NCBI GenBank assembly: GCA_016987375.1
Contig: PJRA01000313.1
Coordinates: 3,598,404 to 3,662,403, forward strand
Source of the DNA: Brachionus koreanus
Taxonomy: Eukaryota; Rotifera; Eurotatoria; Ploima; Brachionidae
Direction: 5' to 3'
DNA: 64,000 nucleotides
Under the pieces are notes generated by a model that saw only the letters and a list, made by a program, of their open reading frames with translations, was not told the DNA's origin and ran no database searches. A program made the position numbers and the translations under genes. Position 1 is the first letter of the stretch, and every line of letters starts with the position of its first letter. Positions 11,630 through 21,484 of this stretch are shown piece by piece.

Positions 11630-13114
11630 ATGTCGAAAAAATTAAAATCTCCGAATAAATCAGAATCTGTTAATAACTCATCAAATATTAATAATCAAAA
11701 ATTGATTATTACAATTCTTATTTTAATAATTGCAGTTTTAATCGGTTTTATTTTCCAACAGCAAGCAAAATCAAATGAGCCAGTAATCGATAGGGAGCTT
11801 CTTACTGAGGAAATAAGAAAGCAGATTAGAGATGAAATAGTAAAAGAATTCACTGATAAAGATGCAAATAATGAAAAGAATGAAGAGCAGCTTGTTCCAG
11901 TGGAAAAAAATATAAACAAAATTGAGAAGACTGAAAATAAAATTGTGATCGAGGACAAAAAAATGGAAGATCTTTCGAGTGCTGAAATAAATTTTCAAAA
12001 TGGTAAAACTATTTCTTTGGACTCCAAAAAAATTAAACTAAAAAAAGAAGAACCTAATCAACCGCAAGAAATAAAAACAGAAACGCCAAAAACAAAAGAG
12101 AAACAGGAAAATGAAAAAAAAAAATTTCCAAAAGAGATTGAAAATTTTCCAAGCGTGAAAATAAGCAAAATGAAAACAAAAAAAATGTGGATTCCTATAC
12201 CGAACTCAAACGGAGGTCATCGAAGAGTTCCGCCGATTGAAATCAAATTCGGAAAAGAACATGGTAGCTCAGTTAAAGTTTGGCTTTTTGAAGAATTTTT
12301 GTCTCAAGAAGAATCCGAGCATTTAATTAAAGCTCATGAATCACATCTAAAAGAACTTTTAAAACAAAAGCCCATCATTTGCTTTGACAGTATATCAACT
12401 TTAAAAAAGAATTTAGTCGAACTAAAGCGAGAAAAAATAGCTCAAATAGTAACGCCTAACGATTTTACTACTGGAACCACTTGTTTGAATCAAACATTTT
12501 CGAGACAATTAGAAAAATGGGGTCTCAAATGGTCATTCAGTACAGCATTTTATCCGGGCGAGTCAAAATTTTCCAAAATATTTGGTAAAAGAATTGAAGA
12601 AGCAACCCTTCTTAATGAGACACATGGTGGTAAATTCCAAATAACTTCATATCCAACAGAAGTTGGATACAAGGATCACACTGACTGTGTGATTGATTCC
12701 CAAGATCAAAGAGATAGGTATGCAACATTTTTAGTGTATCTAAATGAACTAGGTGCTGAAGGCGGTGGAGAGACAATTTTTCCCGAATTGGGTATTGATG
12801 TAAAGCCACGACAGGGACGGGCACTGACTTGGAATAACATGAACTACGAGACTGGAAAATGTGAAGCTAAATCCGTTCATAGAGCCTCACCAGTTAAACA
12901 TCAAGTCAAAAAAAAATACATAATTCAACGTTGGTATTATTATAGAAATTTTTATGCACTTGGAAAACGAATGCCTGAGGCTTCTCTACCCGAAAGAGAA
13001 CCGAACACACCTAAAGTCTCATGTGATAATTATGATAATGGCAGTTGTAGAATGTATGATGAATGGAACCCTGATCATATGATTGATTATCAGCGAGAGA
13101 AAAAAATTTATTAA
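11630..13114 (+). CDS. Membrane-anchored prolyl-4-hydroxylase-like 2OG-Fe(II) oxygenase
   Basis: A 494-residue predicted type II membrane protein. A short basic cytosolic head is followed by a signal anchor at about residues 24-42 (LIITILILIIAVLIGFIF), a long Lys/Glu-rich stem to about residue 175, and a C-terminal P4H-type dioxygenase domain. Iron ligands are visible as His350 and Asp352 (DHTDC) and distal His417 (SVHRASPV); Lys427, ten residues later, is the expected 2-oxoglutarate contact. The GGGETIFPELGIDVKPRQG block between them is the classic P4H core. The family hydroxylates proline in collagen-like or other secretory proteins; the substrate here is unknown. The frame can be extended 14 codons upstream only through a TTG, so the ATG at 11630 is chosen. 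Intronless. It differs from collagen P4H alpha subunits by lacking a peptide-binding domain. Confidence 0.85.
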   Translation: MSKKLKSPNKSESVNNSSNINNQKLIITILILIIAVLIGFIFQQQAKSNEPVIDRELLTEEIRKQIRDEIVKEFTDKDANNEKNEEQLVPVEKNINKIEKTENKIVIEDKKMEDLSSAEINFQNGKTISLDSKKIKLKKEEPNQPQEIKTETPKTKEKQENEKKKFPKEIENFPSVKISKMKTKKMWIPIPNSNGGHRRVPPIEIKFGKEHGSSVKVWLFEEFLSQEESEHLIKAHESHLKELLKQKPIICFDSISTLKKNLVELKREKIAQIVTPNDFTTGTTCLNQTFSRQLEKWGLKWSFSTAFYPGESKFSKIFGKRIEEATLLNETHGGKFQITSYPTEVGYKDHTDCVIDSQDQRDRYATFLVYLNELGAEGGGETIFPELGIDVKPRQGRALTWNNMNYETGKCEAKSVHRASPVKHQVKKKYIIQRWYYYRNFYALGKRMPEASLPEREPNTPKVSCDNYDNGSCRMYDEWNPDHMIDYQREKKIY

Positions 13115-13239
13115 ATTAAAAAATTTTGAATAAAATTTTACATCACCAAATTTTAAATATAGTTTGATAAAAATAGATGTTAAAGTCTATTATTTAAAAA
13201 TATTCATAATTTTTTTTTAAATTTATTGAAAAAAAAAGA
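13115..13239. other. Short spacer between hydroxylase and DPP7
   Basis: Only 125 bp separate the hydroxylase stop from the DPP7 start on the same strand, so 3' UTR and the next promoter are tightly packed. A/T-rich, no motif assigned. Confidence 0.4.
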
Positions 13240-15014
13240 ATGATTAAATATATTTTGATTGGTATTTTATTGATTTCGAGTCTAGAAGGCTTGAAATTGC
13301 ACAAGAAAATAACTAAATTTAACAATGTTCCAAAATTTAAAACACTCTATATGGATCAATATTTGGATCATTTTAATAAAAGAGATGATAGAACCTATAA
13401 GCAAAGATATTTAATAAATGGTAGTTAGATAAATTTTTGTTTTTTGGACTAAAATTTATTGTAATTAAATTAGATGAATGGTTCAATCCTAATGATGGTC
13501 CGGTATTTTTTTATGCAGGAAACGAAGGTGATATTGAATCATTTTGGAACAACACTGGATTTATGTTTGACATTGCTCCAGTTTTTCAGGCTTTAGTCGT
13601 GTTTCCTGAGCATGTATTGAAATTTTCTACTTTTTATCAAATAGTGTAATTTATCTTAAATACATAAAGAGATATTATGGCGAATCCTTGCCGTTCGGAG
13701 ATTCAAGCTTTGATCAAGATAAAATTGGTTTTTTAAGTGTTGAACAAACAATGGCTGACTATGCTGTATTATTGACCAAGCTTCAGCAAGATTACAATTT
13801 ATGCCGAAAAAAAAATCCTATTATAGCTTTTGGTGGAAGTTATGGAGGCATTTTAGCAGCATATATGAGATATAAATATCCTAATATTGTACGTGGAGCT
13901 TTGGCCGCATCAGCTCCAATTTATTTAACGGCAGGTTTGGCTCCGAGCACTCTCTTTTTCCAAGATGTTACTAATGTAAATTTTGATAAAAAAAATTTCC
14001 AAGATTTTCATTTTTAGAATAGGACTTTGACAAAGAATCAGGCTGTGTACCATTAGTAAGAAAGGCTTTTGATGCGATGGAAAATGCAGCAAAGCAAGGA
14101 GATTATAAACTTTTATCGGCTAAGTTTAAGCTATGTAACCCAATAAGCGATGCTGCCGGATATAAACATTTGTTGCTTTGGATGAGAAATGCATTTACAA
14201 TTATGGCTATGGTTGATTATCCATATCCAGCATCGTTTTTGGGAGATTTGCCTGCATGGCCAGTAAAATACGCATGCCAACAGTTGGTAAATGACACAGC
14301 AAAAGGCGTCGATATTCTCACTTCTTTTAAAAACTTGGCTGGCATTCTCTATAATGATACTAGCAGCTGTTTTGATATATATGAGCAATTTATTGAATGT
14401 GCGGATCCAACAAGCTGTGGTCTAGGAAACGATGCTAAATCATGGGACTACCAGGTGACTTAAAAATTTTAATTGAAAAATTTTCTTATTATTTGTAAAG
14501 GCATGTACTGAATTAAACACTGTTCAAGAGACAAATGGAGTTACTGATATGTTTCCAGTTATTTCATACAATGAAGAGCTAAGAGAAGAATATTGTTTGA
14601 AGACTTGGGGAGTCAAAGTTAGAAAAGAATGGCCAAGTATTCAATTCTGGGGAAAACACATTAAAACTGCCACCAATATTGTTTTTTCAAATGGAGTATT
14701 AAAAATATGCACATGCTTATTTTGAAAGCTTTATAATTTTTTCTCTAGTTATTAGATCCTTGGCACAATGGTGGTCCTTTGACTAATCTTTCTGATTCAT
14801 TAGTTGCAGTTTTAATTGAAGACGGTGCTCATCATTTAGATTTAAGGTTATTTTAATTTAAAAAAAATTAATTAGTAATTAATTTGTGATTTATTTTTGT
14901 AGAGGAAGCGATCCAAATGATCCACAAAGTGTTAAAGTTGCCAGATATATGGAAATTGAACAGATCATTAAATGGATTGAAGAAGCAAAAAATGAACCTT
15001 GTGATAAATTTTAG
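13240..15014 (+). CDS. DPP7: Dipeptidyl peptidase 2 (S28 family)
   Basis: Lysosomal or secreted serine peptidase removing N-terminal dipeptides ending in proline or alanine. Exons 13240-13420, 13474-13613, 13670-13975, 14023-14454, 14501-14695, 14749-14846 and 14903-15014 join in phase: 1464 nt, 487 residues (human DPP7 492). Residues 1-17 form a signal peptide. Catalytic residues are visible: Ser164 in GGSYGG, Asp421 in LLDPW and His446/His447 in GAHHLDLR. Family blocks include [27 protein letters not shown] (across intron 2), [10 protein letters not shown] and [18 protein letters not shown]. The latter and [19 protein letters not shown] favour DPP7 over the sister enzyme PRCP. Introns are 46-56 bp. 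The third acceptor (AATAG at 14022) is chosen because the nearer TTTTAG leaves stops in every frame. Confidence 0.94.
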
Positions 15015-15042
15015 TTGCTTTAATTTTAATTTTTCAAAACTT

Positions 15043-15048
15043 AATAAA
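15043..15048 (+). promoter_or_regulatory. Polyadenylation signal of DPP7
   Basis: AATAAA 29 bp after the DPP7 stop. Confidence 0.5.
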
Positions 15049-15374
15049 CAAATTTAGATTTTTTAGTATATCTTTTTTTTTATAAAAACTCTATTTAATG
15101 CTAAGTATAATAAAATATATCAAAATACACATCTTCAATTTTATTGCTGGTAGACAGTTTTTTTATTTTTTGAAGAAGAATGATTTTAAAATATGTGATA
15201 ATTTACCTAATTTTATTATTTTCAAGTGAAACTGTTGATTATTCTGTATTTATTTTGTCTATCTAAATTTATCTCAACAGTTTTAAGTGTACTACCATGT
15301 GATTGAAATTTGTTATTATGAATATCTATATACTTTAAAAAGCTTTAAAATTTATTTGAGATAATTGTTGTAGA
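15049..15374. other. Spacer before the first ZIP13 gene
   Basis: About 325 bp of A/T-rich sequence that must include the promoter of the downstream zinc transporter. No ORF, repeat or clear promoter element seen. Confidence 0.4.
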
Positions 15375-16607
15375 ATGTCAATGATTAAAATTTTGCAATG
15401 TTTTTTAATCGTGTCTTGTATAACTATAGTTTTACCGAATGACATTGACGATAAATTTCAGCAGTGTTCCAGCAAAACTGATATCTATCAGTCAATTTGT
15501 ATTGTGGGCCTTTCAAGTGCAATTGTTTTTTGTTTTATTGGAATTTTGCCTTCTTTTTTCATCAGAACAGATGCAGACGAAAAAAAATTTGGTATATTTT
15601 ATAAGCATTTATCTATTATATTGAATTTATTTAGCTAAATAGTTAACTCATCTTTGTTTAAATTTTTACTGGCCTTTGCAGCTGGTAGCTTGATTGGGGA
15701 TGTATTCTTGCATCTACTGCCAGAAGTGTCTCACAGTTAGTAAATAATTAAAGAGCAATGAAAAAAAACTATAAATTTTTTTAGGGGCTTCTGAATCGCA
15801 ATTAATGAATAATGGATTAATTATTATTTGCTCTTTTTTGCTTTTTATGATTGTAGAAATTTTAACTGAACTTGTACCAAATGCGCATGCACTTGGAACT
15901 TTGAATTTGATAGCCAATTTTTTAGATAACTCTGTACATGGCACAACAGTTGTAGGTGCATTTCAAAATTCATTTAAGGTAAAAAAAAATAAATTATCAA
16001 ATTTTTATCTCAATTAAAATTAAAATTTCAAAAAAATTATTTTTTTAAAACAACAATTGATTTACTTTTTAATATATGCTTTTAGTTTGGCATGGTTGCT
16101 TTGATTGCTACTATTTTGCATGAAGTGCCACATGAATTTTCTGATTTTGCTCTTTTGCTCAGAGATGGTTATTCCCGAAAAAAGGCAGTATTTGCCCAGG
16201 TATTTATTTTAGAAAATTACTAAATATAAAAGAAAAAAGTTAATTATTTTAAGTTAATTACGGCATTCAGTGGAACGATAATGGCTACAATGGCTTCAGT
16301 ATTTACCTTGAATCAAAATTTGCACGATTGTACAAAAGGTCATAATATATACAGCAGAGAAGCCCAAAATAGCATAAATGATACATTACACGGCCATCAT
16401 GGGCATGGATCTTTTATACTACCATTTACAATCGGAGGTTTTTTATACATTGCTTTTATAGGTATCATACCAGACATAATCAACGAAGAAAATAAAAAAT
16501 CAACTTTAACACAAGTATTGTCATTTATTTTAGGGATAAGTTTTATATATTTTTTAACTCATTTTGAAACACTTATGGCACAATACTTTTCTATTGTTAT
16601 TCAATAG
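15375..16607 (+). CDS. SLC39A13: ZIP-family zinc transporter, ZIP13-like copy A
   Basis: Zinc transporter of the LIV-1/ZIP13 branch, expected in Golgi or other secretory membranes, moving zinc toward the cytosol. Exons 15375-15591, 15643-15735, 15785-15978, 16086-16199 and 16254-16607 join in phase: 323 residues. There is an N-terminal signal-like segment, then hydrophobic helices. The transport site is visible as NLIANFLDNSVHG (residues 144-156) and HEVPHE (180-185). A short His-rich loop, LHGHHGHGS, lies before the last two helices and is absent from copy B. Copy A is more divergent than copy B from vertebrate ZIP13 in the first site (LDNSVHG against IDNFTHG). It shares four intron positions and phases with copy B, but lacks two of B's introns. 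The two genes face each other tail to tail. Confidence 0.88.
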
Positions 16608-16929
16608 ATAATTTACTGGAATGTTAATTAAGTTTTTATTGTTTTATTTAAGATTCAAAAATGATATTTTAGTATTTGAAATAAAAAAGTATGAAAAATT
16701 TATTGCCTGAAAATTTAATTTTATAATTTTTTATTAATTATCTTTATTATCCAATTTTTAACCATTTATGACTAACTCACAAAAAATGTACTCTTTTTTA
16801 TTTTTAATGCCTGCAAAACTTTGTAAAATAAGTTTAGATGCAATAATAATGATTAATAATTAGTTTAAGTCAAGAATGATTCGATTAAAATAAAAAACTT
16901 TTCGTTTCTCTTGTTTATTATTTATACAT
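16608..16929. other. AT-rich spacer
   Basis: 3' flank of ZIP13-like copy A; AATAAA-type hexamers occur near 16680 (GAAATAAAAAAG), a plausible polyadenylation signal. Nothing else seen. Confidence 0.4.
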
Positions 16930-17420
16930 ATGAACGATATGTTGAGTATTGTGCAAAACTTGATAACTTGAACTCAATTTATAACCTACAATCGAATATC
17001 GATAAAGTATGTAAACGGTCAAAAGAATGATGAACTCAGTTAAATTTAGAAAAGTGCAAAGTTTTTCATTTTGGCAATAACAATCCAGAGTTTTATTTTA
17101 AAATTGGTTCAACAGAAAAAGACATATTTCAAAATGGTAAACAAATATGAACAAATTGAATTTATTAAAAGAATCAACTACAGTCTTATCACAAAATCTC
17201 GTAGCCAAAGATACGAGTTGCGGAAAAATAGTTATTCTCTTACTCGTTAAAGAATAAAGAACTGTCTTTCCGAGATTTAACTTTTTTACAGATAGAGTCG
17301 CAAATTGATGGAATAAACTGCCGGAAGATGAAGTAAATGCAAAGAGCCTAAACAGCTTCAAAGAGAAGCTTGATAGCTGGATGGCGAAACAAAAAGATGC
17401 GACTGCTGCAGCTTTTTAGA
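16930..17420 (+). pseudogene. LINE reverse transcriptase 3' remnant, first copy
   Basis: Forward frames read LQSNIDKV, then LEKCKVFHFGNNNPEF at about 17045-17095, then FFTDRVAN, a TGA stop, and WNKLPEDEVNAKSLNSFK at about 17280-17370. These are the post-catalytic KCKxMHFGxxNP motif and the C-terminal NRVVxxWNxLPExVVxAxxxxxFK motif of CR1/Jockey-type LINE ORF2 proteins. Stops and frame changes between the blocks, and the loss of the polypeptide between them, show it is dead. GC content is higher than the flanks. Confidence 0.75.
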
Positions 17421-17549
17421 GCTATGTTTAGATAGCCTCTAAGCTGCAGTTAATAGCTACTGCTACTACTAAATTAAAAATCTGTTTTGAAGACAATTTT
17501 TTTCACTTTTTATCTGTTTTCTTAAAGAGAATTTTTTTTCATAAAAAGC

Positions 17550-18030
17550 CTTGTTTAATTGCTTTTCAAATCTTTCGTTCGACCTAACCTTGAGTTTGCA
17601 GTTGGGGTTTGGAATCCATACATGCGAATTGACATCGAAATCATAGAAAAGGTTCAAGGGAATCTTTTGAAATTAGTTGCAGAGGTAAAATCAAAGACAT
17701 ACATTGAAAGACAAGAGACTTTGGGTTGGAAAACACCAGAGGACAGACGCAAGCAAAAGACCTTATTCAGCTTCACATGATTCAAAATGGATGCGATAAA
17801 CTCCAATTTATCGATGGTAAGCTAACACTTGCCTCCAATAATTTTGACAGCTTTGCAGGTGGTAGAAGTAGAGGAGAACTATTAATTGAAAGACAGCTTT
17901 GTGCGCAACTGCGACGTCCGTTACAATTTCTTAACTAATCGGACATCCGGCAACTGGAATACACTTGATATGGCAACATGAAGCATTAAAAATACCAACA
18001 TCTTTAAGGAAAAAATCGACAACAAATTGG
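17550..18030 (+). pseudogene. LINE reverse transcriptase 3' remnant, second copy
   Basis: A second, better-preserved LINE tail right after the first. It reads FVRPNLEFAVGVWNPY, then IEKVQGNLLKLV and LGWKTPEDRRKQK in one frame; near 17750 the frame shifts by one and continues as DLIQLHMIQNGCDKLQF, then FLTNRTSGNWNTLD and, after a TGA, FKEKIDNKLG. The order matches the end of one LINE ORF2. Because it repeats the same C-terminal motif as the fragment at 16930-17420, the two are separate insertions or a duplicated element, not one copy. Confidence 0.78.
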
Positions 18031-18112
18031 GTTAATAAGATAAAAATTAATTATATCATTTAAACTTCTCATTTCAAATGTTAAAAAAATGGTATTAACT
18101 TACTACTATTAC

Positions 18113-18680
18113 CAGACTTGTTTTTAAGTCACAAGTCTTAAGCCAAGTTAATGACTTGTCTTAATAAAATTTAGTGACATATGTCTCATGCACTTCAAGA
18201 TAATGATCCCTTTTAGCCCATCAATGCTTGCTCACAACTTCATTTATTTTATTTTGTTTTTGTTTCGATTTTTTCATTGTTATATTTGTCCAAATCTAGG
18301 AAGAGACTGTTGTCTGTATCAAGTTATTTTTTTTTTAAAGAAATTAAAAACAAATAGTTTTCATGTTTTTTTATATTAAATTAAATTGTATTTTAAATAA
18401 ATAAATGAATGAAATAATTTAAGTATTTTATTTAGTATTTTATTCTATTCATTTAATAAATCCATATTTTATACCAATAAAGTAATAGATTCTAAATTTT
18501 TTCTGTCAATATTGATCTATGAGGTCTGTTAATGTAGCCAGATTTCGAAAAAAGCCATTCAACTGGACCTGATGAAGCAGGTATTGATAAAAATTTTTCC
18601 GCAAGTGTCAATAGAAACGGTAACTTTGACTTAAAAAAAATTCAAAAGTCAAAGTTATGACTTGTACTTAAATATTGACT
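18113..18680. mobile_element. hAT-like MITE, degraded copy 1
   Basis: Starts CAGACTTGTTTTTAAGTC, closely resembling the left end of the copy at 31014 (CAGAGTTGTTTAAAAGTC). The interior at about 18505-18600 (TTCGAAAAAAGCCATTCAAC) aligns over some 100 bp with 31225-31330 (TTTAGTAAAAAGCCTTTAAAC). The right end is blurred by repeated GACTTAAA-type words, so the right boundary is approximate. It contains about 290 bp of extra A/T-rich sequence compared with copy 2. It lies between the two ZIP13 genes. Confidence 0.55.
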
Positions 18681-18809
18681 TAAATGTGAAATTAGAAAAA
18701 ATAATTTAATTTTTTTTTACTGAAATATGAAAAAAATAAATATTTTTTTAAAATTTTCTAATTTTATTAGATTAAATCTAAATAAAAATATAACTAAGAA
18801 TTCTGAATT

Positions 18810-20158
18810 CTAGTCAAAAATAATTGACAAACTATGAACCAAACATATTCCAATAATCAAACTCAAAATTTGTTTCAAGGAATTTCTCACATCGGTCTCT
18901 CTTAATAGTTCGGGGATTATATTAACTAGTGAAATGTAGAGAAATCCGCCACTTGCAAAAGGAAGCACCCATGAAGTTATTTCACCTGCTCTTTCTGCAG
19001 ACGATGATGACAAAGCGAAAATTGCACCAGATATACCTGAAAATGCAGTTACTAGCTAAAATTAAACAACAAAATAAATAAGTTTCTAGCAAATTTTTAA
19101 AGTTTACTTGAGCTAGAGCAGCTTCTTTGTAATTGAGTCCAGATTTTAAGAGAATTACAAAATCACCTATTTCATGAGGAATTCTAATTTAAAAAATTAT
19201 TTCTTTTTTAAGACTTAATTAAATAAAATATACTCATGAAGTAAAGTTGCAATTAAGGTGATAAAACCGAACTTAATTTAAAAGGTTATTTATTGAAAGC
19301 TTGAAAAATACTTTAATAGACTCTAAATAGAAGTCTATTAAAGTTTCTTTACTTTAATAGAAGCTTGAAAGCTTCCAGCAACTGCAATTCCATGTGTAAA
19401 ATTGTCAATAACATTAGCTAATAAATTCAATAACCCAAGAATCTAATTAAAAAAAAACTAAATACAAGAATTAACCATATTAATTTCAGTTATACTCGAA
19501 TTGAATGACAGATGTAAAATTTTACCGAAGATTTTCTGTCATTATTATCTTGGTCATGATCCGGAAAAATTTTCTCGATCGATAAAAATGAAAACAAGCC
19601 TAACAACACCCATATACCTATTGATAGCATTTTTCCATGATCATCTAGTAAAAATTTTTTTTATAATTATTATTTAGATAAATCATTTTTCAATATACTT
19701 ATAATGTCCGTGGTATAGGCTTCTGGTAAAAGGTGAATAAAAACATCGCCAAGTAAGGTACCAGCAGCAAATGATATGCAACATTTAAATTGATTTGATT
19801 CAACTAGAAAAAAGTTAATTTTTTTTTTTAAAAATTATTCATTTGTACTTAATTTTTGATGATCGTCCGTCATACTAGGTAATAAAATAACTGGTAATAT
19901 TCCACATATTCCAATAAAAAATGTTCCAATTATTGATGTTAGCCAAACTAATAAATTTTTGTTAAAAACAGAATAAATAATTTGGTCATTAGAATTGTGC
20001 GCAAATTCGTAATTTCCAATCTTTTTAAAAAAATACTGTAAAGTATAGTTCGAATTGTATCGAATTTGATAATTATATGGACTAGTCGCTCTGTGTATTT
20101 GAGATTGTGAAACGACTAAAAAATTCAAAAAGCACACTGAAAAAACTATAAATCTCAT
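18810..20158 (-). CDS. SLC39A13: ZIP-family zinc transporter, ZIP13-like copy B
   Basis: Second ZIP13-type transporter. Minus-strand exons 20158-19849, 19803-19699, 19644-19526, 19442-19353, 19271-19234, 19183-19108 and 19055-18810 join in phase: 984 nt, 327 residues. Features in order: signal peptide, an N-terminal luminal stretch with likely N-glycosylation sites (NYT), SFAAGTLLGDVFIHLLPEAY, the transport motif NLLANVIDNFTHG (residues 184-196), LLHEIPHEIGDF (HEIPHE at 220-225; the Glu221 codon is split by an intron), and LPFASGGFLYISLVNIIPEL. These match vertebrate ZIP13 closely, so copy B is probably the conserved orthologue and copy A the faster-evolving duplicate. Introns are 45-83 bp; exon 5 is only 38 bp. 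The His-rich loop of copy A is missing. Confidence 0.93.
19311..19343. repeat. Perfect 11-bp inverted repeat inside a ZIP13 copy B intron
   Basis: CTTTAATAGAC at 19311-19321 is matched by GTCTATTAAAG at 19333-19343, leaving an 11-base loop. The whole hairpin lies in the 81-bp intron 4. The same word family (CTTTAATAGAAGCTTGAAAG) also forms the end of exon 4, so part of the intron looks like a copied and inverted exon end including a donor-like GTATTT. Confidence 0.6.
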
Positions 20159-20871
20159 TTTTGTTTTCTAATCGAAAATTTTAATTTTAACACCATACTA
20201 ATATAATTGGAATCTAATAGGAGCATATAGTAAAAAATCAAGAAGAAAATTCTGATTAAAATATTCTGATCGAACTAATTTATCTTTTTTTTCTACAAAG
20301 ATTTGAGCAAATAAGCATACAATTGAATTATTTACCCTTGTTTAAAGGCAAAGCAAAATTTAATCCGAGTAATATTTATTTTTAGATAAATTATTTAGAA
20401 AGAGAAAATCAGCCTGGTTTTTGTCTTATTTTTATTTTAATGAATTCTTTTTTAATGTTTTAAAAATTAGGTTTTTAAAAAAAATTGTGTTTGAAATTTT
20501 TTTTGACGTATTGTTGAAATTTAAATTTGTTTTTTTTTTGAACATGACATCATTAGCATGTTGATTTAATCATTTACGAAAAATAAATTCGACAGAAAAT
20601 AGAAATTCAGCTATTAAAAATTTCATTAATTTTAAACATTATGAAACATAATGTTACTAAGCAATAATAAATATTAATTTAATAATTATAATAAAATTAA
20701 ATTAAAATTTTTAAAGTAATTTATTAAATTTTACAATAAATAACAATTTAATTATTAACAAAAATTATACAAATAAATTTGGTTTTAGTAAAAATTTTTT
20801 TTTTAGTTTTCAAACCGGAAATTTTAAGTCTAATAGCATAGCATTAAATTCAAGATTTAATTTACAATATT
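20159..20871. other. Spacer between ZIP13 copy B and the RRM gene
   Basis: 713 bp, containing the promoter of ZIP13 copy B and the 3' flank of the RRM gene. A/T homopolymers, no ORF or repeat of note. Confidence 0.45.
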
Positions 20872-21484
20872 TTATATTCCACTCATGTTTAACGCGTGAA
20901 TGCATTTTATTTTCTGCTCATTGATATTGCACGATTCTTTTAAAAATTGAAGTTGTTCCCTGATTTGAATCTCCCCTTGAAAAAAATTAATTAATTAAAA
21001 AACAATATTTTAATGAGTTTATTCTTAGATTTTTGTAAACAAAATACAGAAAAGGTAATTGCAATATCAGGTTTAGATCTGAATTAAAGTAAATTGAATA
21101 AATCGAATGTGGCGTATTCAAAAAATTTAGACAATCAATAAAATAATAAATATTACTTTTCCAATCGCTTTTTGCATAGTCGATTTCAATTTTTTCTCCA
21201 AAAAATGTCGATAGATGAAGTGAATAAAATGCGTCCTCAGCCTGATAGAAGTCTTCGAATTCGATGAAGCAGTATCCTTTTGGTTTTCTGGTGTGAAAAT
21301 CAACCGGAATCATGATATCAACGATGCTTCCAAAACGGCCAAACTCATTCTCCAAATCCTCACGACTAAAATACAATTTTGATGAACATTTTTTTTTAAA
21401 TATCATGAAATGAATTTACGTGACATTCTGAGCAAGATTTCGAACACATAAAGTCGAAGTGTATTTTGACTGATAAGGTATCAT
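20872..21484 (-). CDS. Short SR-type RRM protein (SRSF10/12-like RRM) without RS tail
   Basis: Minus-strand exons 21484-21420, 21365-21157 and 20975-20872 join in phase: 378 nt, 125 residues. Residues 1-90 form one RRM: RNP2-like STLCVRNLAQNVT spans intron 1, then EDLENEFGRFGSIVDIMIPV, RNP1-like KGYCFIEFED and GEKIEIDYAKSDWK. The FGRFGSIVDxxIP and GxxIEI blocks match SRSF10/SRSF12 most closely. After intron 2 the frame continues REIQIREQLQFLKESCN and ends without any Arg-Ser repeat, so it is either a truncated SR protein, an isoform with another 3' exon, or a distinct small RNA-binding protein. Introns are 54 and 181 bp. The start ATG precedes the RRM by ten codons, as in the family. Confidence 0.75.

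Noticed and set aside
15714..15944. Minus-strand frame inside ZIP13 copy A
   Set aside because: Crosses exon and intron of the real gene and has no protein-like pattern.
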